A DNA stretch of 64,000 bases, from NCBI GenBank assembly GCA_900073065.1, contig FJOG01000023.1, forward strand, positions 252,179 to 316,178. Direction: 5' to 3'. The position numbers and the translations under genes are program-made. The DNA is from Phialocephala subalpina. Taxonomy: Eukaryota; Ascomycota; Leotiomycetes; Helotiales; Mollisiaceae. Below, piece after piece: positions 1 to 12,594 of the stretch (positions within the stretch are counted from its first letter, which is position 1; every line of letters begins with the position of its first letter). The notes below the pieces were generated by a model. That model saw only the letters and a list, made by a program, of their open reading frames with translations, searched no databases and was not told the DNA's origin.

Positions 1-3000
1 AGGATGACTAGGCTCAAGTTGATAGCCATGTCGTACGCCGTCGTTGTCGCTGGCTCTTGCCTGTTCCGCTCCCAGCGACATTGTCAATTTCCATGGAGGT
101 TTGAGATTAACGACAATGTCCCACTTTGGATCGAAGCCTCGGGATTTGGGGATAGGAAGAACCACATGTGACACGCTAGAGCCGACGTGCTCTTACCGTA
201 CTGCGACTGAAGAGTTTTATTACGAGGCTTCATTTCAACCAGCAATGCTGCACAGCTTGCAACGGCCTTCGTGTACACGCTGTACGTATGTACGTACTTC
301 GTAGTCCTGCCTAGCGGGGTTCTCCTTTCCTAAGCGAGCAAAAATGACACGGACTTGGCAACAGGCCACGACGTTGGGAACTTGGGTGCTGCTTGTGTCA
401 GTGATTTGAAATTATTAGATTAAATAGATTGAAGCTCGCCGTGATGACGGCGTCTCTGGTCATCGTTGATCTGGAAAGGAAGGTTACGGGCGCTGTCATT
501 TCACGCGTGCATCTGCCCCTGTGGGATGATGCTTGGTAATGGGGAGACGAACGGGAGCACGGATCGCAATCAAGTCCATTCCCAGCTCCCGCAAGAACGC
601 GCCTGTGCAGAGGCTTGTTGTATGAGAGAGGCATGGTGGATCTGAAGATTAGATGAGATCTGAAGATAAGAGAAACCTTTGAGGAGAAGACCCGACGGTT
701 AGCGAGGGATGATGCCACTGCCACGAGGCAATGTATCAGGGCTCCGGACCCTCACCAGACATGCATAATAAACGAAGCCGAACCTGGAGCTGGTCATCTA
801 TATTATGATTGTCATATTGCACCAGGTCTAGTAGGGCCATCAAACGCATCATGATCCATGGAATCGATAGCGTCCAATAACCCACCCCTTCACCTCTGCC
901 AGCCTTCTAATGGCGGGAAATTGTTCAGGATGAGCGCTCGAGCCAGCCTCGGGGACGTCTCCTTGTTCGTGACTGCTGGCTTGTTCCCCTTTGAGATCCC
1001 AATCCATACTCCCATGTGCTGGAAATGGCAAGGAACAACGTTGATACCAGGGCAATTTTTTTCTTCGCTTGCTTCCGAGGCATCGTGACGTCCGTGAACT
1101 GGCCGCATCCAGAGGCGTGGGCGCTTCTTTTCTTTTCCGGTTTTACATTGCAGTACGAAAATCCGAGATTTCTTCGAAAGAAGAACCTGCTCCGAGGCTC
1201 GTATCCTTCGTTGTTTGGGACATTGTGACTTTCGTTTTTTGGAACAGCTAAGCAAGCATAACGGAAAGTGTCGTGTGCTTGCTGGGACCAATCTGCGGCT
1301 GCTCGAGATGCACCAGCGGACGCAGCCTCACGAGCCATCCAATAGCCGGACAAGTGATAATCCAGGGACGCATAGAATAAAACCCCGCCTCAAGGACACA
1401 GATATCGCGAGGCAAGGTAACATCCAAATAAAGCGGTTGTCATCCGCAATCCTGACGTGCTGACTCGCCTGCCCACTGAGTGCATGAAAAAGTCCAAGCT
1501 CGCAAACTTTGGTGTTCCCAGATCTTGTTTCTGTTGGTCGGAAGAGGCATGGCACGCATGATGAGGCTACCAAAATAAGCCACTGTTCCTGGTGTATAAT
1601 AGTGCGACTATCAAGTAGTTGTGGGCTCTTGGATGTTGAGGCTGACCTAAGGGTTCATCTCATCGGACTATCCCCCGCTCGGTATTGTGAATTGAGGCCA
1701 GTTATGCTTCAAAAACGAGTGAAATTAGACGAACTATTGACAGGGCTATTGGGAGGTATTGCGTGGAGCCGTTTTTATGCTTTTCTGGAGGCGCCGATCG
1801 TGATGTTACTCTACAAAGTACAGCAGGACGGCGATGCTGTTCATCGGTGCGCTGAAGACGACTGCTGAAGCTTTACCCGAGAACAGCCAGATTGCCCAAG
1901 GCTTGAGCGCCGTCCGCTCCGGCGTGATCTTCCGCTCAAACGTCGTCCGAAGTATTTCACACAGGAGTTTTGGCTTTTGCTCCCTCCCCCTGCGTGCGCC
2001 TCGGGAACAAGACGCGTGAAATCAAGAAATTCCAGAAGCAAGTTTATGGTGGGTAACGCGCTCAACGGCTTTCAAAAACCGTCGGATGGGACATCGAAAA
2101 AAGTTAAAACGCCTCTGTAGGCTTGACGCAGCTGTTCCGCGTACTTTTTGTAGGGCCTTGCTGCCCACAGTCTAAATCCTTTCGGGCAGCTGTCAGAGGA
2201 CCGAGGGCGTGGGCCGTAGTGGACCGTGGTGGACCGAAGCACGAGCGATGGCGTCGCTAGATGCGGGAGCAGTTCTGCAGAAGACAGCCGTTTGGGTCAA
2301 GTCGTTGCCCACCGCCGTCCAAGACGCTGCTCGAGCCGGGTAGCCCAGTCCCAGCAGCAAATTGCAGGCAGCATCAGGGATCGAGCACCCTGTCAAAGTC
2401 CTTACCCTCCGTAGGGCCTGCTCGGGCGCTGGCGGAGTTGGGGCTGGCAAACTCAAATGGCCTCTGGTGCTAACTGCTTGCAGCAATTGACGACTCGGCG
2501 CTGACATTGGACGAGAAGCGCATTGTTTTCGTGTTCACGATGAGCAGAGACTCTTCATGCGGATCGCGCGACTGGAGACTGTGGAGGAGGGAGACTGAAG
2601 AATGTGGTCTATTTTGGGAACCCATGGATGGCCCAGCTGAGAACATTGCACCTAACATAGAACAATATTTGTTCGAATTCAGCAGTGCACCGATGCTGGA
2701 AGGGTCTCAGATTGGGAGACGCCTTGCAGATGCGTGAGGTGCATCTTGAACTGCTGCAGACCAGGGTAGCCTCCCGAGTCGGGCCTGGGCGGGATGAATC
2801 GTGGAGGAAGGACTGAAGCTCTCGGATTCGATTCGGTGATGAAGTCTCTACTTCTAGAGAACAAGGTCATAGCCCAGGCGGTCTTGTTATTGACGATGGA
2901 CTTTGATATTGTGGCGCTTGCCGTAGTTACCGAGAAGGAGCGAGATGGAGATGGGACGACAAGCAGATCGTGTCCAGGTAAACCACCAATTTGGTCGACC

Positions 3001-4580
3001 GCAGCTGGGGAAAGCGAGAGAGAAGCTCCAAGGGGGTGCGTGTGCGTGCGTGGGCTTGACCTTCCCGGCGTCAGACCAGACGTTGCAGCCACTGTCAAAA
3101 CTCAATCTGACTTCTGGATGGCCAGGAGCCGTTCGAGCGAGCTGCAGCGGCCTGCATGCATCCGTTTGATGCTGGCTTTGATGTGGTGGCCCGTCTGGAG
3201 ATTCGGGATGTCCAAGGCAGATCGTGATCGACCAAAGGGTCGGACTATTGTTTTTTTACACTGTCGAAACCGACGTGAAATGAAATAATGAGACCACGTT
3301 GTTGCAACCACCAGCGCACTCTGGCAAAACTTGGCGATGTTGGTTTCTCGAGGTGGAAAGGTGCGTGGTGGTGGCAGAGATGGCTTGGATTGGGTCATAG
3401 AGGGGTAAATTGAAGCTGTCCCTCATTTCATCACTGCACGTCGTCGACCAACTGTAACGGTGTTGGAACTTGGAACGTGGAAACTCAGAACCGCGCTGAC
3501 CAGGTCGCCATCCCAACCAAACCATTATTTTGTCCGATGAGGATTGCTGCTGGGGAGCAGGGCTGCAGCTGCCAAAACGCTGGGTTCTCTCACGGATAGT
3601 GACGGTAACAGCTGTGAGGAAATTAGAGGCTCACGATGGCAGTTTGATGGGCAGGAAGCATGTTTTGTAAAGCTCCGAATCCCTCGGGCCAGTTGGAAAA
3701 ATAGGCAAAAAGAGGGAAATAACTGGTCCTGAGCAATATAGCGCTTCCTCTTTGGGGACGTCCCTCTCTAAAATGGGGTGAGCGCAAGGGAAATCGCATG
3801 AACGACACTTTGATCGCTCGCCAGCTCATGCTTGCTTGTGGAGGTGCCGGCGATGGTACCTGGACTACTAATTCGCCTACGGAATATAGTTCTGCGGGCA
3901 GCAACAATATATATTGCATTACTTTGCTCGATGGTGGATCTGCCGTCATTTCACCCTGTCCGAGAGCCGTTATTCGTTGGGGGGTGGGAGCTGTGCAGGC
4001 CGAAGTATATACTTGCCCTGCTCGCCCCTGGCCAGCTGGACGACCGACCGAGATACTTTATATTTGCACTGGTCTACTTGTGCCCTTACGCCCTTGCGCC
4101 CGGAGAGAATTTTATTCTCCTCTCTGAGCTGAGGCTCTCTCTTCTCGATCTTCGATCATCCATCTTTCCTCACTATTGGTCGGAGTGGGTGAGATTTGTC
4201 GGAACGTCGAGGCACCACGGCACGGCCATCCATCACTTCTTCCTCGGGCCACAACGGGCCATCAGAGACGAAACAAACCAAACAACAACGGAGATTATTC
4301 ACAACGATTGTGTGGTCGAATCACAATAGCAGGAGGCGCAAAAGAAGGTGCGCAAAGAAGGTACGCAGACCAACCTCGCAGCTGCTCTTGTCCTATCCCC
4401 TTCAACCCCTTCGACATCTCCCCTTTTGCCGTTGATATCCTCGGATCACGTATCCAGTCAATGTCTCTCCTTTTCCTCCATTCATGTCACCAGTACTCGT
4501 GGCGCATGTCGCACCGAGGAGGGTTCACATGGAGTTCCAGCGGACGACATGGTGGCAGAGCAGGGTGGCTGAGGAGAGAG

Positions 4581-4610
4581 GTACTGTACTGTACTGTACT
4601 GTACTGTACA
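4581..4610. repeat. GTACT pentanucleotide microsatellite
   Basis: Five perfect GTACT units followed by GTACA, read directly from the sequence. It lies about 2 kb upstream of the regulator start at 6654. Confidence 0.9.
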
Positions 4611-5250
4611 TCTGGGAGCGCACGTCAAGACACACACCTGCAGCTGAAGGCGGGTTCAAGATCCAAAGACATGCATCTTATACAGCGGGATCGCCAATCC
4701 GAGAGAGAGGGCCCTTGAGCTTCCCAACGGGTGTCAGAGCTGCACGTCTGCCTCCACCAGTTGTTCTCCCCCTTGCTTGCGAATTTCACCATCCACCCGC
4801 AGATGCACTCCCGCATCTCCATCCACATCTCCATCCACAGCCACAGCCACTCGACTCCCACCTCCAGTTCCAAGTCCAGGCACACGGTGAAGTCAGACAG
4901 CACCCACCTTTGCTTTTACGGGCTTCCGCGCGCTCGCACGTCCAGCACCTTCACTTGTCTGAATTGAAGCTTGGAGACATAAATTTCCTAACAGAGTTCA
5001 GCAGGGGTGACGGATTAAGTCCATAAGATCAACCTCCCTAGTCGAGCCAGGCGAAAGCACGGAGCCAGCCTAACGCCCCTGTTCAGACCCTTGGGCGCAG
5101 GCCTGACTAGCCAACATCCCAAGCATCCCGGCCCTAACCACATATCGCTACAGGGCCTCCACCACCTCGACCGATACGCTAACCACGCAGCGGCACCGCA
5201 GATAGCGCAAAAGAAGCCCGCAATCCAGGGCACGAGTAACTGCCTGCCAT

Positions 5251-5283
5251 AGCATAGCATAGCATAACATAGCATAGCATAGC
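5251..5283. repeat. AGCAT pentanucleotide microsatellite
   Basis: Six tandem AGCAT units, one with a single change (AACAT), trailing into AGCTTAGCCT. It is the second of three unrelated pentamer tracts in this upstream region. Confidence 0.85.
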
Positions 5284-5372
5284 TTAGCCTAGCTTGCACT
5301 GTACTGCACTTCGACACAGACACTACGGCCTCGAAAGACGAGGATAGCTTTTGAGCTGCTTCTCGCACTTTA

Positions 5373-5392
5373 CACTGCACTGCACTGCACTG
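5373..5392. repeat. CACTG pentanucleotide microsatellite
   Basis: Four perfect CACTG units in a pyrimidine-rich context, with further isolated CACTG words just upstream near 5.3 kb. Confidence 0.85.
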
Positions 5393-6653
5393 CTCTGCTG
5401 CAGCTGCACGCTTCTTCACTGTCACTCCCACCGGCACACTCCCCTTCCGGTCCTCCTTGCTCGAGACACGCTGGGGACGGTCCTTCCTTAGACCAGGACA
5501 AGACAAGCTCCGTTCTTTTCGTCTCTTCTCAGACCTTGCGCTTACTTTCCCTCCCCGGTTTCTGCGATTTGCACGCTACCCACCAACCGCGCTACAAGCC
5601 TCACCCATACCTCACCCCGACCATACCTTATCGATACCTTGCACCTCTTACAAGAATAACTCTCCAAGGTACCCCATCCACCACCACACCACCACACATC
5701 CTATCCAAACCCAAAACCTAGGTCTCCCGAACCCGTACCACGATCTACTACCACGACCACGCCGCCATCCCAGCAACAGCTCTGTTCCATTCCAACTCAA
5801 TTCCGCACGGATTCTTGCAGTACCACCATTTAAGTCTCACGGCCGCGATCACGATTAATTTTTAAAGTCAGTCTCCCGCGAAAACCATCACGAACTCTCA
5901 AGTAATTCTGTACCTCCTCGAGCTCTGGTCCTCCACGCAAGGGTTCATCACCTCCCTCGCACGTTGCACATCCCGCACTTTTTTTGCTCCTGCAGCTCTC
6001 CGACCACGTCAGTTCTTCACGAACACTTCGCACCTGTGGTATTACCTACGGTACATGTCTTGTGGGATCTTGTCTCATCTGACTGCGAAACTAGCGCATA
6101 CGATCCATAGACACCTTGGGTAGCTCCTTCCGGACACAAACAATCGATCCTCTCCTGCTGGACACTGGTCCCGCATCTAACACATTCCTTCCTTCACTTG
6201 AAGCTGCGCGCAGTCTTTCAACGTGCAAAGGCTTCCTGGAGTCCTAGAGGTTAGTAACAGCCGACAAGCTTGAATCTTTGAGATGTTGTGCTGAGCAATC
6301 CAGACCCCTTCGAACCCAGTCGCAACCCTCGAGGCTCGAGCTTTCCGAGGCTGGTAGATTCCTCCAAGGTGTTTCCAGAGCATGCGGATACCAAGCAAAC
6401 GGCCTTACCAACAACTTACATATATTTTCTCGGGGAAGAGGTGGGACATCTGCGAGAGTTGGATCGCATTCCCAGGAGCAGCGTCGCCATTGTTGATCCA
6501 GTCTTTTCCATGCAATCCTTAACATTACGCCGCGACCATTCGAACATATCACTCGGCGAACGTCGAGGAAAATCAGATCTGGCGCGGTTCTCTCTGGATT
6601 TGAGTTGGGCGGTGTCCGACAGTGCTCGTTCAAGGGCATACCCCTCTCCGCCC

Positions 6654-9486
6654 ATGTCAGGGTCTCCGCCGCTTCCACCAAGACGAAACCCCGAGTCCAG
6701 CGATCGTGGTCATGGAAGCTATGGATCGAGTGGGCAGGACGTCTATAGGGGGATACAAACACCGCAGCTGGAGCATTCGGAACAGCAACGAGGGCCACCA
6801 TTGCGTGCATATCCTCAGGAGCAGCAAGGGCCTCCAATGCCATACCCAGGACCATACAGCCTGGCAAATATGCCACCCCAACAGATGCAGTATCAACAGC
6901 AACTACCGCATATGGCTCCACAACCACAGCAGCAACATCATGGCTACGCACCACATCCCCCGCAACCTCCTGCGCCATTCTCCACGCCCGATAGACCGCC
7001 AATCAGGGAGGGGGCCGAATATACCTCACCGAAACAGCAAAGAAAGACAAAAGGGCACGTAGCGTCGGCTTGCGTGCCTTGCAAGAGGGCGCATCTCAGG
7101 TAAATTTAATGCGTCTCCAAGCTGAAGACATAAAGCTAACCGTGAACAGGTGTGATGGTACGTTTGTCTCAGTTCTGATACCGCGTTTTTGCTTTTTGTC
7201 CTTCGAACATGCCCACATCTGTCATGGAGTGCGTGTTCGTGTTGTCTTGCTTATTTGGCGCACCCAATTTGGCGGCACAAGGCACCACTGGTCGGAAAGT
7301 TCAACCGTGGTGGTGTTCTTGCCATTGGCGCAGACGTGTTTCGATTCAGCCAGCTTGAATTTGAGGATGATCGATATGTTCCGACTTGATCTCTTTTTCT
7401 TTTTACCCCGCTCAAGCGAGCAGCCATGCCGCGCCACTTTCTGAGCATCGAATTTCGTGGTCTCCCCCCTTCTCCTGCGCCACAGGCTGCACTGTCACAC
7501 TTGGTGATTTGCAGCGAGCATGGCGACTGCGACTTGGCCCTTGATCGCCCAAAGGATCAGGGTCGATGGAGAATTGATTCGGATGCAGTTGCGAACGATG
7601 GCGGGGTCGCGGCCCGATTGGCGGGTTCAGCACCGATGGAGTGGCAGCATTGAACCAAGGGGCATTAGCGGCGAGAGTGATGCAAGCGCAATGCAACTGA
7701 TGGCCATCCCTATTGCCATTCTTGGTATGAAGCGACCGAGCAGTACCAGTCCGGCGTCTCGTGTCCACATTTTTGCGCGTGTTGATAACGACGTTGGGCC
7801 CCAATTCTGCTTGACTTCTGGGTCAAGCAAATGATGTTTCGCGGTTGGCGGCAGATCGACCGTTGCAGTTCCTCGGGTCTCCTGAACTTCCAGCAGAAAA
7901 GTCAATCGTGGAGACTTGAGCTGTCCGAGGCTGGTCCAGGAATAGCAGCCGGTTTCAGGTGGAAAAAAATCCTTCCGATGATGTGAGGTGGCCCCTCCGT
8001 ATTTTCGTGTCTTTCTTGGGACGGCGTACGGCAAGGGTAGTCCAGACTTGGCAGGTCGAGGCGGCATTTCGAGTTCCCTCGAGTTCGTGGTTTCAAATTT
8101 CTGAATGCCCGATCCGGTGGCGTCTGATGTTGCATAATCTGGGGGAATCTACGTCCCATGTTCGCTATTTTTACGAATCCGTCGGATCTCGTTATTTTGT
8201 CTTGTTTTGACTTGGGTTTGAACTCAGATTTGCTGACCAGCGGAACAGCTCAACGACCGTGCTCGCGATGTCTGAGCAACGGAAAAGAGGATGCATGTGT
8301 CGATGTTCAGCACAAGAAACGGGGTCGACCACGCTTGCGGGATGAAAGAGAGCCGCGATTTGAAGGAGTGGGCCCAGGGTATCCTCCGCACCCGGAAGCT
8401 TCGATGAGACGCCCGCTTTCGTCATACCACCCCAGTGATCAGTCTGCATACCAAGATCCACTTCAGAGATCCAGTTCGTACAGGGTCTTGAAGTCGCAAG
8501 GAGGAAGTTCCATGGGTGGTCCCATGGCACCGAGGTACATTGATCACGCCAATCCTTCAGATGCCACCATCTATGGCGGATCAATGCCTCCCGCCAGGAT
8601 GGGACCATCGCAAGAACCGGCTTGCGCTTATCTCAACTTGGAAATGCAGATTGTGAAGGCCACTCCAAGCTTTGGCGAAACCATTGGCGTTCCTTCGGTC
8701 TATCAGAGGAAACTTCAGGACATCGTCAGCCCTAATGACCGTGACAAGGTAGCTCGCCTTCAGAGAGGATTCGAGGATGAGCGTCGTGACAGAGAGCCGA
8801 ATATTCTTCCTCCAATCTATCTCGTCAAGTTCGAAGATGAACGGGTGATCCAGTCGTTGACGTTTGGTCCCGAAGAGATAAATCAACCAAGATCTGACCG
8901 ACCGGAGACGTTCACATTCCACGCACCGGATGGGCAACAACGAACTTTCCATACTCGGATTGGCCTGGCGAAGAGAGAATCGACATATTTCATCGTTCTC
9001 CTAATTCATGTCCCCGCTACACCACAGACATTCCAACAGCCTGCAACTTCGCCATATTCTCGGGAATCTTGGTCTCGAGATTCGCAGCAGCAATATGGAT
9101 ATCAGACCCCTCAACAAACGTTTCCGCAAAACCCCAACATTTCTCCTTATACTCCGACTGCTGGATTTGGCGACCCTCGTGGTGACATGACAGCTTATCG
9201 AACCCCGGGACCCCTAGGACCAAATATTCCCCAGTCTGCGAGTATGTCATCATTCGCCCAAGCTCCACCGAGACCAGATTATCCTCAAGGCCAGACTCCT
9301 TATCAAACACCACGTAGCGAGTTGCGAGCGGTGCCACCTCAACAACCACAACACGACCTCCAGTTGCCTCCTATCCGGGACCAGCGAAGTGAGGGCTCGA
9401 TGCAGCAGCGGAGGGATGATCGCAGTGGTCGTGTTGATATTGGGGGCCTGCTCGAAAAACCGGATCCTTCACGAAGGGGACCATGA
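6654..9486 (+). CDS. Zn2Cys6 transcription factor with PAS-like domain
   Basis: Exons 6654-7099, 7150-7157 and 8249-9486 give 563 residues. The zinc cluster is built across all three exons: CVPCKRAHLR, then CD from the 8-base exon, then AQRPCSRC and a last Cys eight residues on, matching C-x2-C-x6-C-x5-C-x2-C-x8-C. It is followed by a basic KKRGRPRLRD stretch. Residues about 275-406 resemble a PAS fold, and the C-terminal 140 residues are Pro/Gln-rich, as in activation regions. The N-terminus (MSGSPPLPPRR) is also Pro/Gln-rich. I chose the ATG at 6654; an in-frame upstream ATG near 6510 is possible. The first intron is 50 bases and the second 1,091 bases, very long for this kind of genome. 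A nuclear DNA-binding regulator is secure from the motif; its targets are unknown. Reported relatives combine this zinc cluster with PAS, but I cannot assign an ortholog name. Confidence 0.88.
7158..8248 (+). other. exceptionally long intron 2 of the Zn2Cys6 regulator
   Basis: The donor GTACGT directly follows the 8-base exon and the acceptor is CGGAACAG before CTCAACGACC. Joining these restores the invariant zinc-cluster spacing, which supports the splice sites. The interior has open frames on both strands but none with a recognisable domain. I see no clear RNA gene in it. Confidence 0.75.
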
Positions 9487-10763
9487 GCAACTCGCAGGAC
9501 CGGGGGTTTGGCGTATTAATAAACGTCGTCGTACTTTGCCCCAGGGCAAATATGACTGTTCCTTCGATTTCGCACGATGGTTGTACCGGAGAGATGCACG
9601 TCGCGTCCCCAGTGTCATTTCGTGTGTCTTCTGTCCGACATGAGCTCTAAATGCTGCGTATCTCCTTCTTGTACCATATCTTGTTGGACGCGATAACTTT
9701 TATTTCCTATCATGTGAAGATACCACCATGTATATTACCATGTCTCTCTATTGTTTGTTGTTGACTTTTTGGGTCTGTTGTGTTTAGTTTGTTTTTCGCG
9801 CGAGCAACGTGCATCATAGCGGCGTTATTTTTGTTTTCGCATCATGAGCTCCGTCTTCCGGCGTGGGGAGGTCCTTAGTTTTTTGTACGATATGGAGAAT
9901 GAACGAGAAGTCGGCGTGACGAAGATGAAATGAATCGAAATAAAGATCATGATGTTGTTTGGAGATGTTTCGAAACGAAGATGGTTGATGTTTGCTAGGA
10001 GAGGAGGTCCAGGTGTTGAGGGGCGGACCGAAGCTAGTCTTCCCATGCAATCTCGCATCGGGATGGAAGCGGCTCAGAGGCTGCGCTTTGCCTTATGTAG
10101 AGATCTAAATCGATAAGAAACTTTTAAAGTCGTTCAACAAAGTTTAAAATATACCGCGTTTATATATTTGTGTTCGTGAGAAAGGAAGACACAAAATGCA
10201 GCAGAGAGAGAAAAGGCGGGATTCAGGATTTCAGGCTGAGGGTCACACATGTTTCGGTACTGGCATGAACGGCAGTGATTGCAGGCTGGTAAGCCCCACC
10301 CGAGATCCCAGATTATATGCTGATGAATTAACGCCACCGAGTCTACACCTCGACTATATTATATCTACACCGCATCGCGTATCAAAACCTACAAACCTCG
10401 AGAACCTCTATGGCAAAACTGATGCGATCTAATTGGTTCATTTCGTCCGGTTGATCAATTAATTCTCCGCAGCGCTTCCGTTGGTTTAGGGAATTACCCC
10501 ACATTCTGATCCCTGTACGCTGCATACACAGCTTCTCCTCACTTCCATTGCAAATCAAGGTGCGAGACTGCCAATCCAACACGAGGGGTAACGGGGAGGT
10601 TCTTGGGGGAAGTATCATTTGTTCTTTCTTCTTCTCTTCCATTCTTATCCTCATCATTAGAATATCACACTTTCCATCAATTCTGTTCATTCATTTCTGG
10701 AAGATTCTCTGATAATAGGAAAACCGAGCATTCCCGAGATATCACCAGCAGCCCGCAGCAAAC
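9487..10763. other. intergenic region
   Basis: 3' flank of the regulator and promoter of the next gene. T-rich and AT-rich stretches near 9.7 kb may hold the polyadenylation region. No gene or repeat is recognised. Confidence 0.5.
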
Positions 10764-11867
10764 ATGTCATCCCAATACCTCGTCAACCAGACCTCGACGC
10801 TCGAGTCTCAAGACCCAGTCCCTCCATCGCAAGCTCGAGCTGCTCAAATCCCACTTCAGAGCTTCACGCTGCCAACTTTCCCTCCCGAGGCATTCCGCTC
10901 AGCAACGGATCTAAATCAATTGATCCTCACCTCCGACATCAAATTAGATGAATACACAGAGATTCTCACGAAACCTTTCCAGGTCCCGGATTTACCGGCT
11001 TCAATTAAGAGTCTTACTCTTGAGCTTTTCTCGTTAGGCTACGCTCCAGGGTTCTTGACCGAGCTAGGGAAGAAATTACCGGGACTGAAAGCTCTTACGC
11101 TGTATTCTCAATTACTGGCGGGAACGACGCCGGATTCTAGACAGGATGCTTTGGCATTCATCAGATTCCAGGCGGCGCTTCAAGAGATACATCTGCTCGA
11201 TGTTTTTGTGCCACCTGGATTCATGACTGAGTTTTCGGAGAAGTTGTCGAAAGGGTTGAAGTTTTTGGAGTTGAACTTTACGTTTAGACATTCAGATCCG
11301 GAGTTTCTGAAGAGTTTGAATGCAGCTGAAGTTGTTAAGTTGTTGGAGGGAAGAGGGGGACTGGTGGGTGTTACGTTGAGTGTTTCTGCGCCGGATGTTA
11401 CGGAGGATGAGGATGATAGGGAGGGGACGGAGGTTGGTGTTATGGTTATTAAGTCTGGGAAAGAGACGACTGCTCTTGTTGATGCACTGGAGGGGAATGG
11501 AGGGGGGTTGGTGATGTGCGATGTCTCCATGTTTGAACTCAGTATTGAGGAAGTTGGAAAGGTACTGAATGCTTGTACCAAAATCAAGATTCTAGGTGTG
11601 AGTGTTTGGCTAGAAAAGGGATGGGAGGAGCTTGTGGAGGGTTTGGGGAAGAATGAGAGGGGTGTTGAGGTTCTTGAGGTGGTGGGTGTTCCGGGAGTGG
11701 AGCTGGTGGAGAGGATGAAGGGTGGCGAAGAAGTTGGGATTTCGAGGGACGGTCTGGAAAAGTTGAGCAGGAGTTGGAAGGGGTTGAAGAGTGTGAGGGT
11801 CAGCATTCTTAGGACGAAGGTTGAGCAGTGGGTCAATGGAGATAAGGGGTGGGAGAAGAAGGTTTGA
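10764..11867 (+). CDS. conserved hypothetical protein, leucine-rich
   Basis: Single-exon frame of 367 residues with an ATG in good context (AAACATGTC). The protein has regularly spaced leucine-rich stretches (IKSLTLELFSLGY, LKALTLYSQLL, LKFLELNFTF, VEVLEVVGVPG) that resemble the irregular leucine-rich repeats of fungal F-box-type proteins, but I see no F-box at the N-terminus. An acidic insert (VTEDEDDREG) lies near residue 215. There is no signal peptide or membrane segment. The function is not recognised; a protein-interaction scaffold is only a guess from the repeats. Codon use and length look like a real gene. Confidence 0.7.
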   Translation: MSSQYLVNQTSTLESQDPVPPSQARAAQIPLQSFTLPTFPPEAFRSATDLNQLILTSDIKLDEYTEILTKPFQVPDLPASIKSLTLELFSLGYAPGFLTELGKKLPGLKALTLYSQLLAGTTPDSRQDALAFIRFQAALQEIHLLDVFVPPGFMTEFSEKLSKGLKFLELNFTFRHSDPEFLKSLNAAEVVKLLEGRGGLVGVTLSVSAPDVTEDEDDREGTEVGVMVIKSGKETTALVDALEGNGGGLVMCDVSMFELSIEEVGKVLNACTKIKILGVSVWLEKGWEELVEGLGKNERGVEVLEVVGVPGVELVERMKGGEEVGISRDGLEKLSRSWKGLKSVRVSILRTKVEQWVNGDKGWEKKV

Positions 11868-12400
11868 TTGAGTGAAGTAAGTACAAAACGCAGAGAGACA
11901 TATTGGAGTGGCTGGGTTTTCGGCATTCGATGGACATTCTTTCAAGATTTTTTTGGTTCTGATTCACAGCTTCAAAAGGGAATTGAAGGAGGACTTCCCA
12001 AGTGGGCCCCGCCACAACTGGCAGAATCCGAGTTAGAGTATGATTCTCACGAGTACAAAGGTATCCTAGAGTACCCGTCGTGCTAGTATCTAGTGGGTCT
12101 CCACCAAGTTCAAGGCTGATGATGTGACGGGACAGAGGGCACAGACTTTGACATCCAGGGATTCCCTCCATCGAGGCACGGCACAGGTTCAAACATACTG
12201 CTATGTTTTCTTGCATTCAGACCTCAGAGCATTCTCATTTCGTCTTCACTACTCTTATTCGTTGTCAAATGCAGTCCTCTGTCAGTCATGATTTGATCAT
12301 CGTCCCGTTTCGTTCTTCCAGCAGCGTCATCTAATTCTTCCACCTCACCTAGGATACTTTCGTCTTTCAATACCATTCGTGATTGTTTTCATGTTTTCTG
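11868..12400. other. intergenic region
   Basis: 3' flank of the preceding gene; pyrimidine-rich on the plus strand from about 12.2 kb. Nothing recognised. Confidence 0.4.
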
Positions 12401-12586
12401 TTAACTATCAGTTATTACCGTCCCATGGCAAATCTTTCCACCCTTTCCTTTCCACAGAGCAGTTTCCATGTACCAGGTGTTTCTCGACGCTGTTCCAGAA
12501 GTTTTAGCCTTAATGTCTCCCTGTTCATGCGTAAGTACCCTCTCTAGCGAGACGCAAAGCGATCGCTCCTTGTTCCAAGCAGACAT
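12401..12586 (-). CDS. small ORF downstream of module copy 1 (uncertain)
   Basis: ATG-initiated 61-residue frame beginning MSAWNKERSL. It shows no domain, signal peptide or clear similarity to the other small frames in the array. Its only support is its position just downstream of a repeated TATA module. It may be fortuitous. Confidence 0.15.
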   Translation of the reverse strand: MSAWNKERSLCVSLERVLTHEQGDIKAKTSGTASRNTWYMETALWKGKGGKICHGTVITDS

Positions 12587-12594
12587 ATTGAATG

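Larger units (their letters stand above)
1..6653. other. long gene-poor upstream region
   Basis: No open frame here has recognisable domains, a plausible fungal start or exon-intron structure. From about 4.4 kb onward the plus strand becomes strongly pyrimidine-rich (C/T runs, CCATCCAC-like repeats near 4.80-4.85 kb), which is typical of long 5' leaders of fungal regulatory genes. I infer that part of 4.4-6.65 kb is the promoter and leader of the regulator starting at 6654. Several short upstream ATGs lie in it. I see nothing identifiable in 1-4.4 kb. Confidence 0.5.

Noticed and set aside
2794..3288. 164-codon open frame in the left gene-poor region
   Set aside because: No domain, odd composition, no conserved-looking segment and overlapping frames of similar length on both strands; treated as chance in GC-balanced DNA.
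11180..11926. Long minus-strand frame opposite the leucine-rich hypothetical gene
   Set aside because: A Ser/Thr/Pro-rich shadow of the plus-strand codons; the plus-strand product has the better composition and start.
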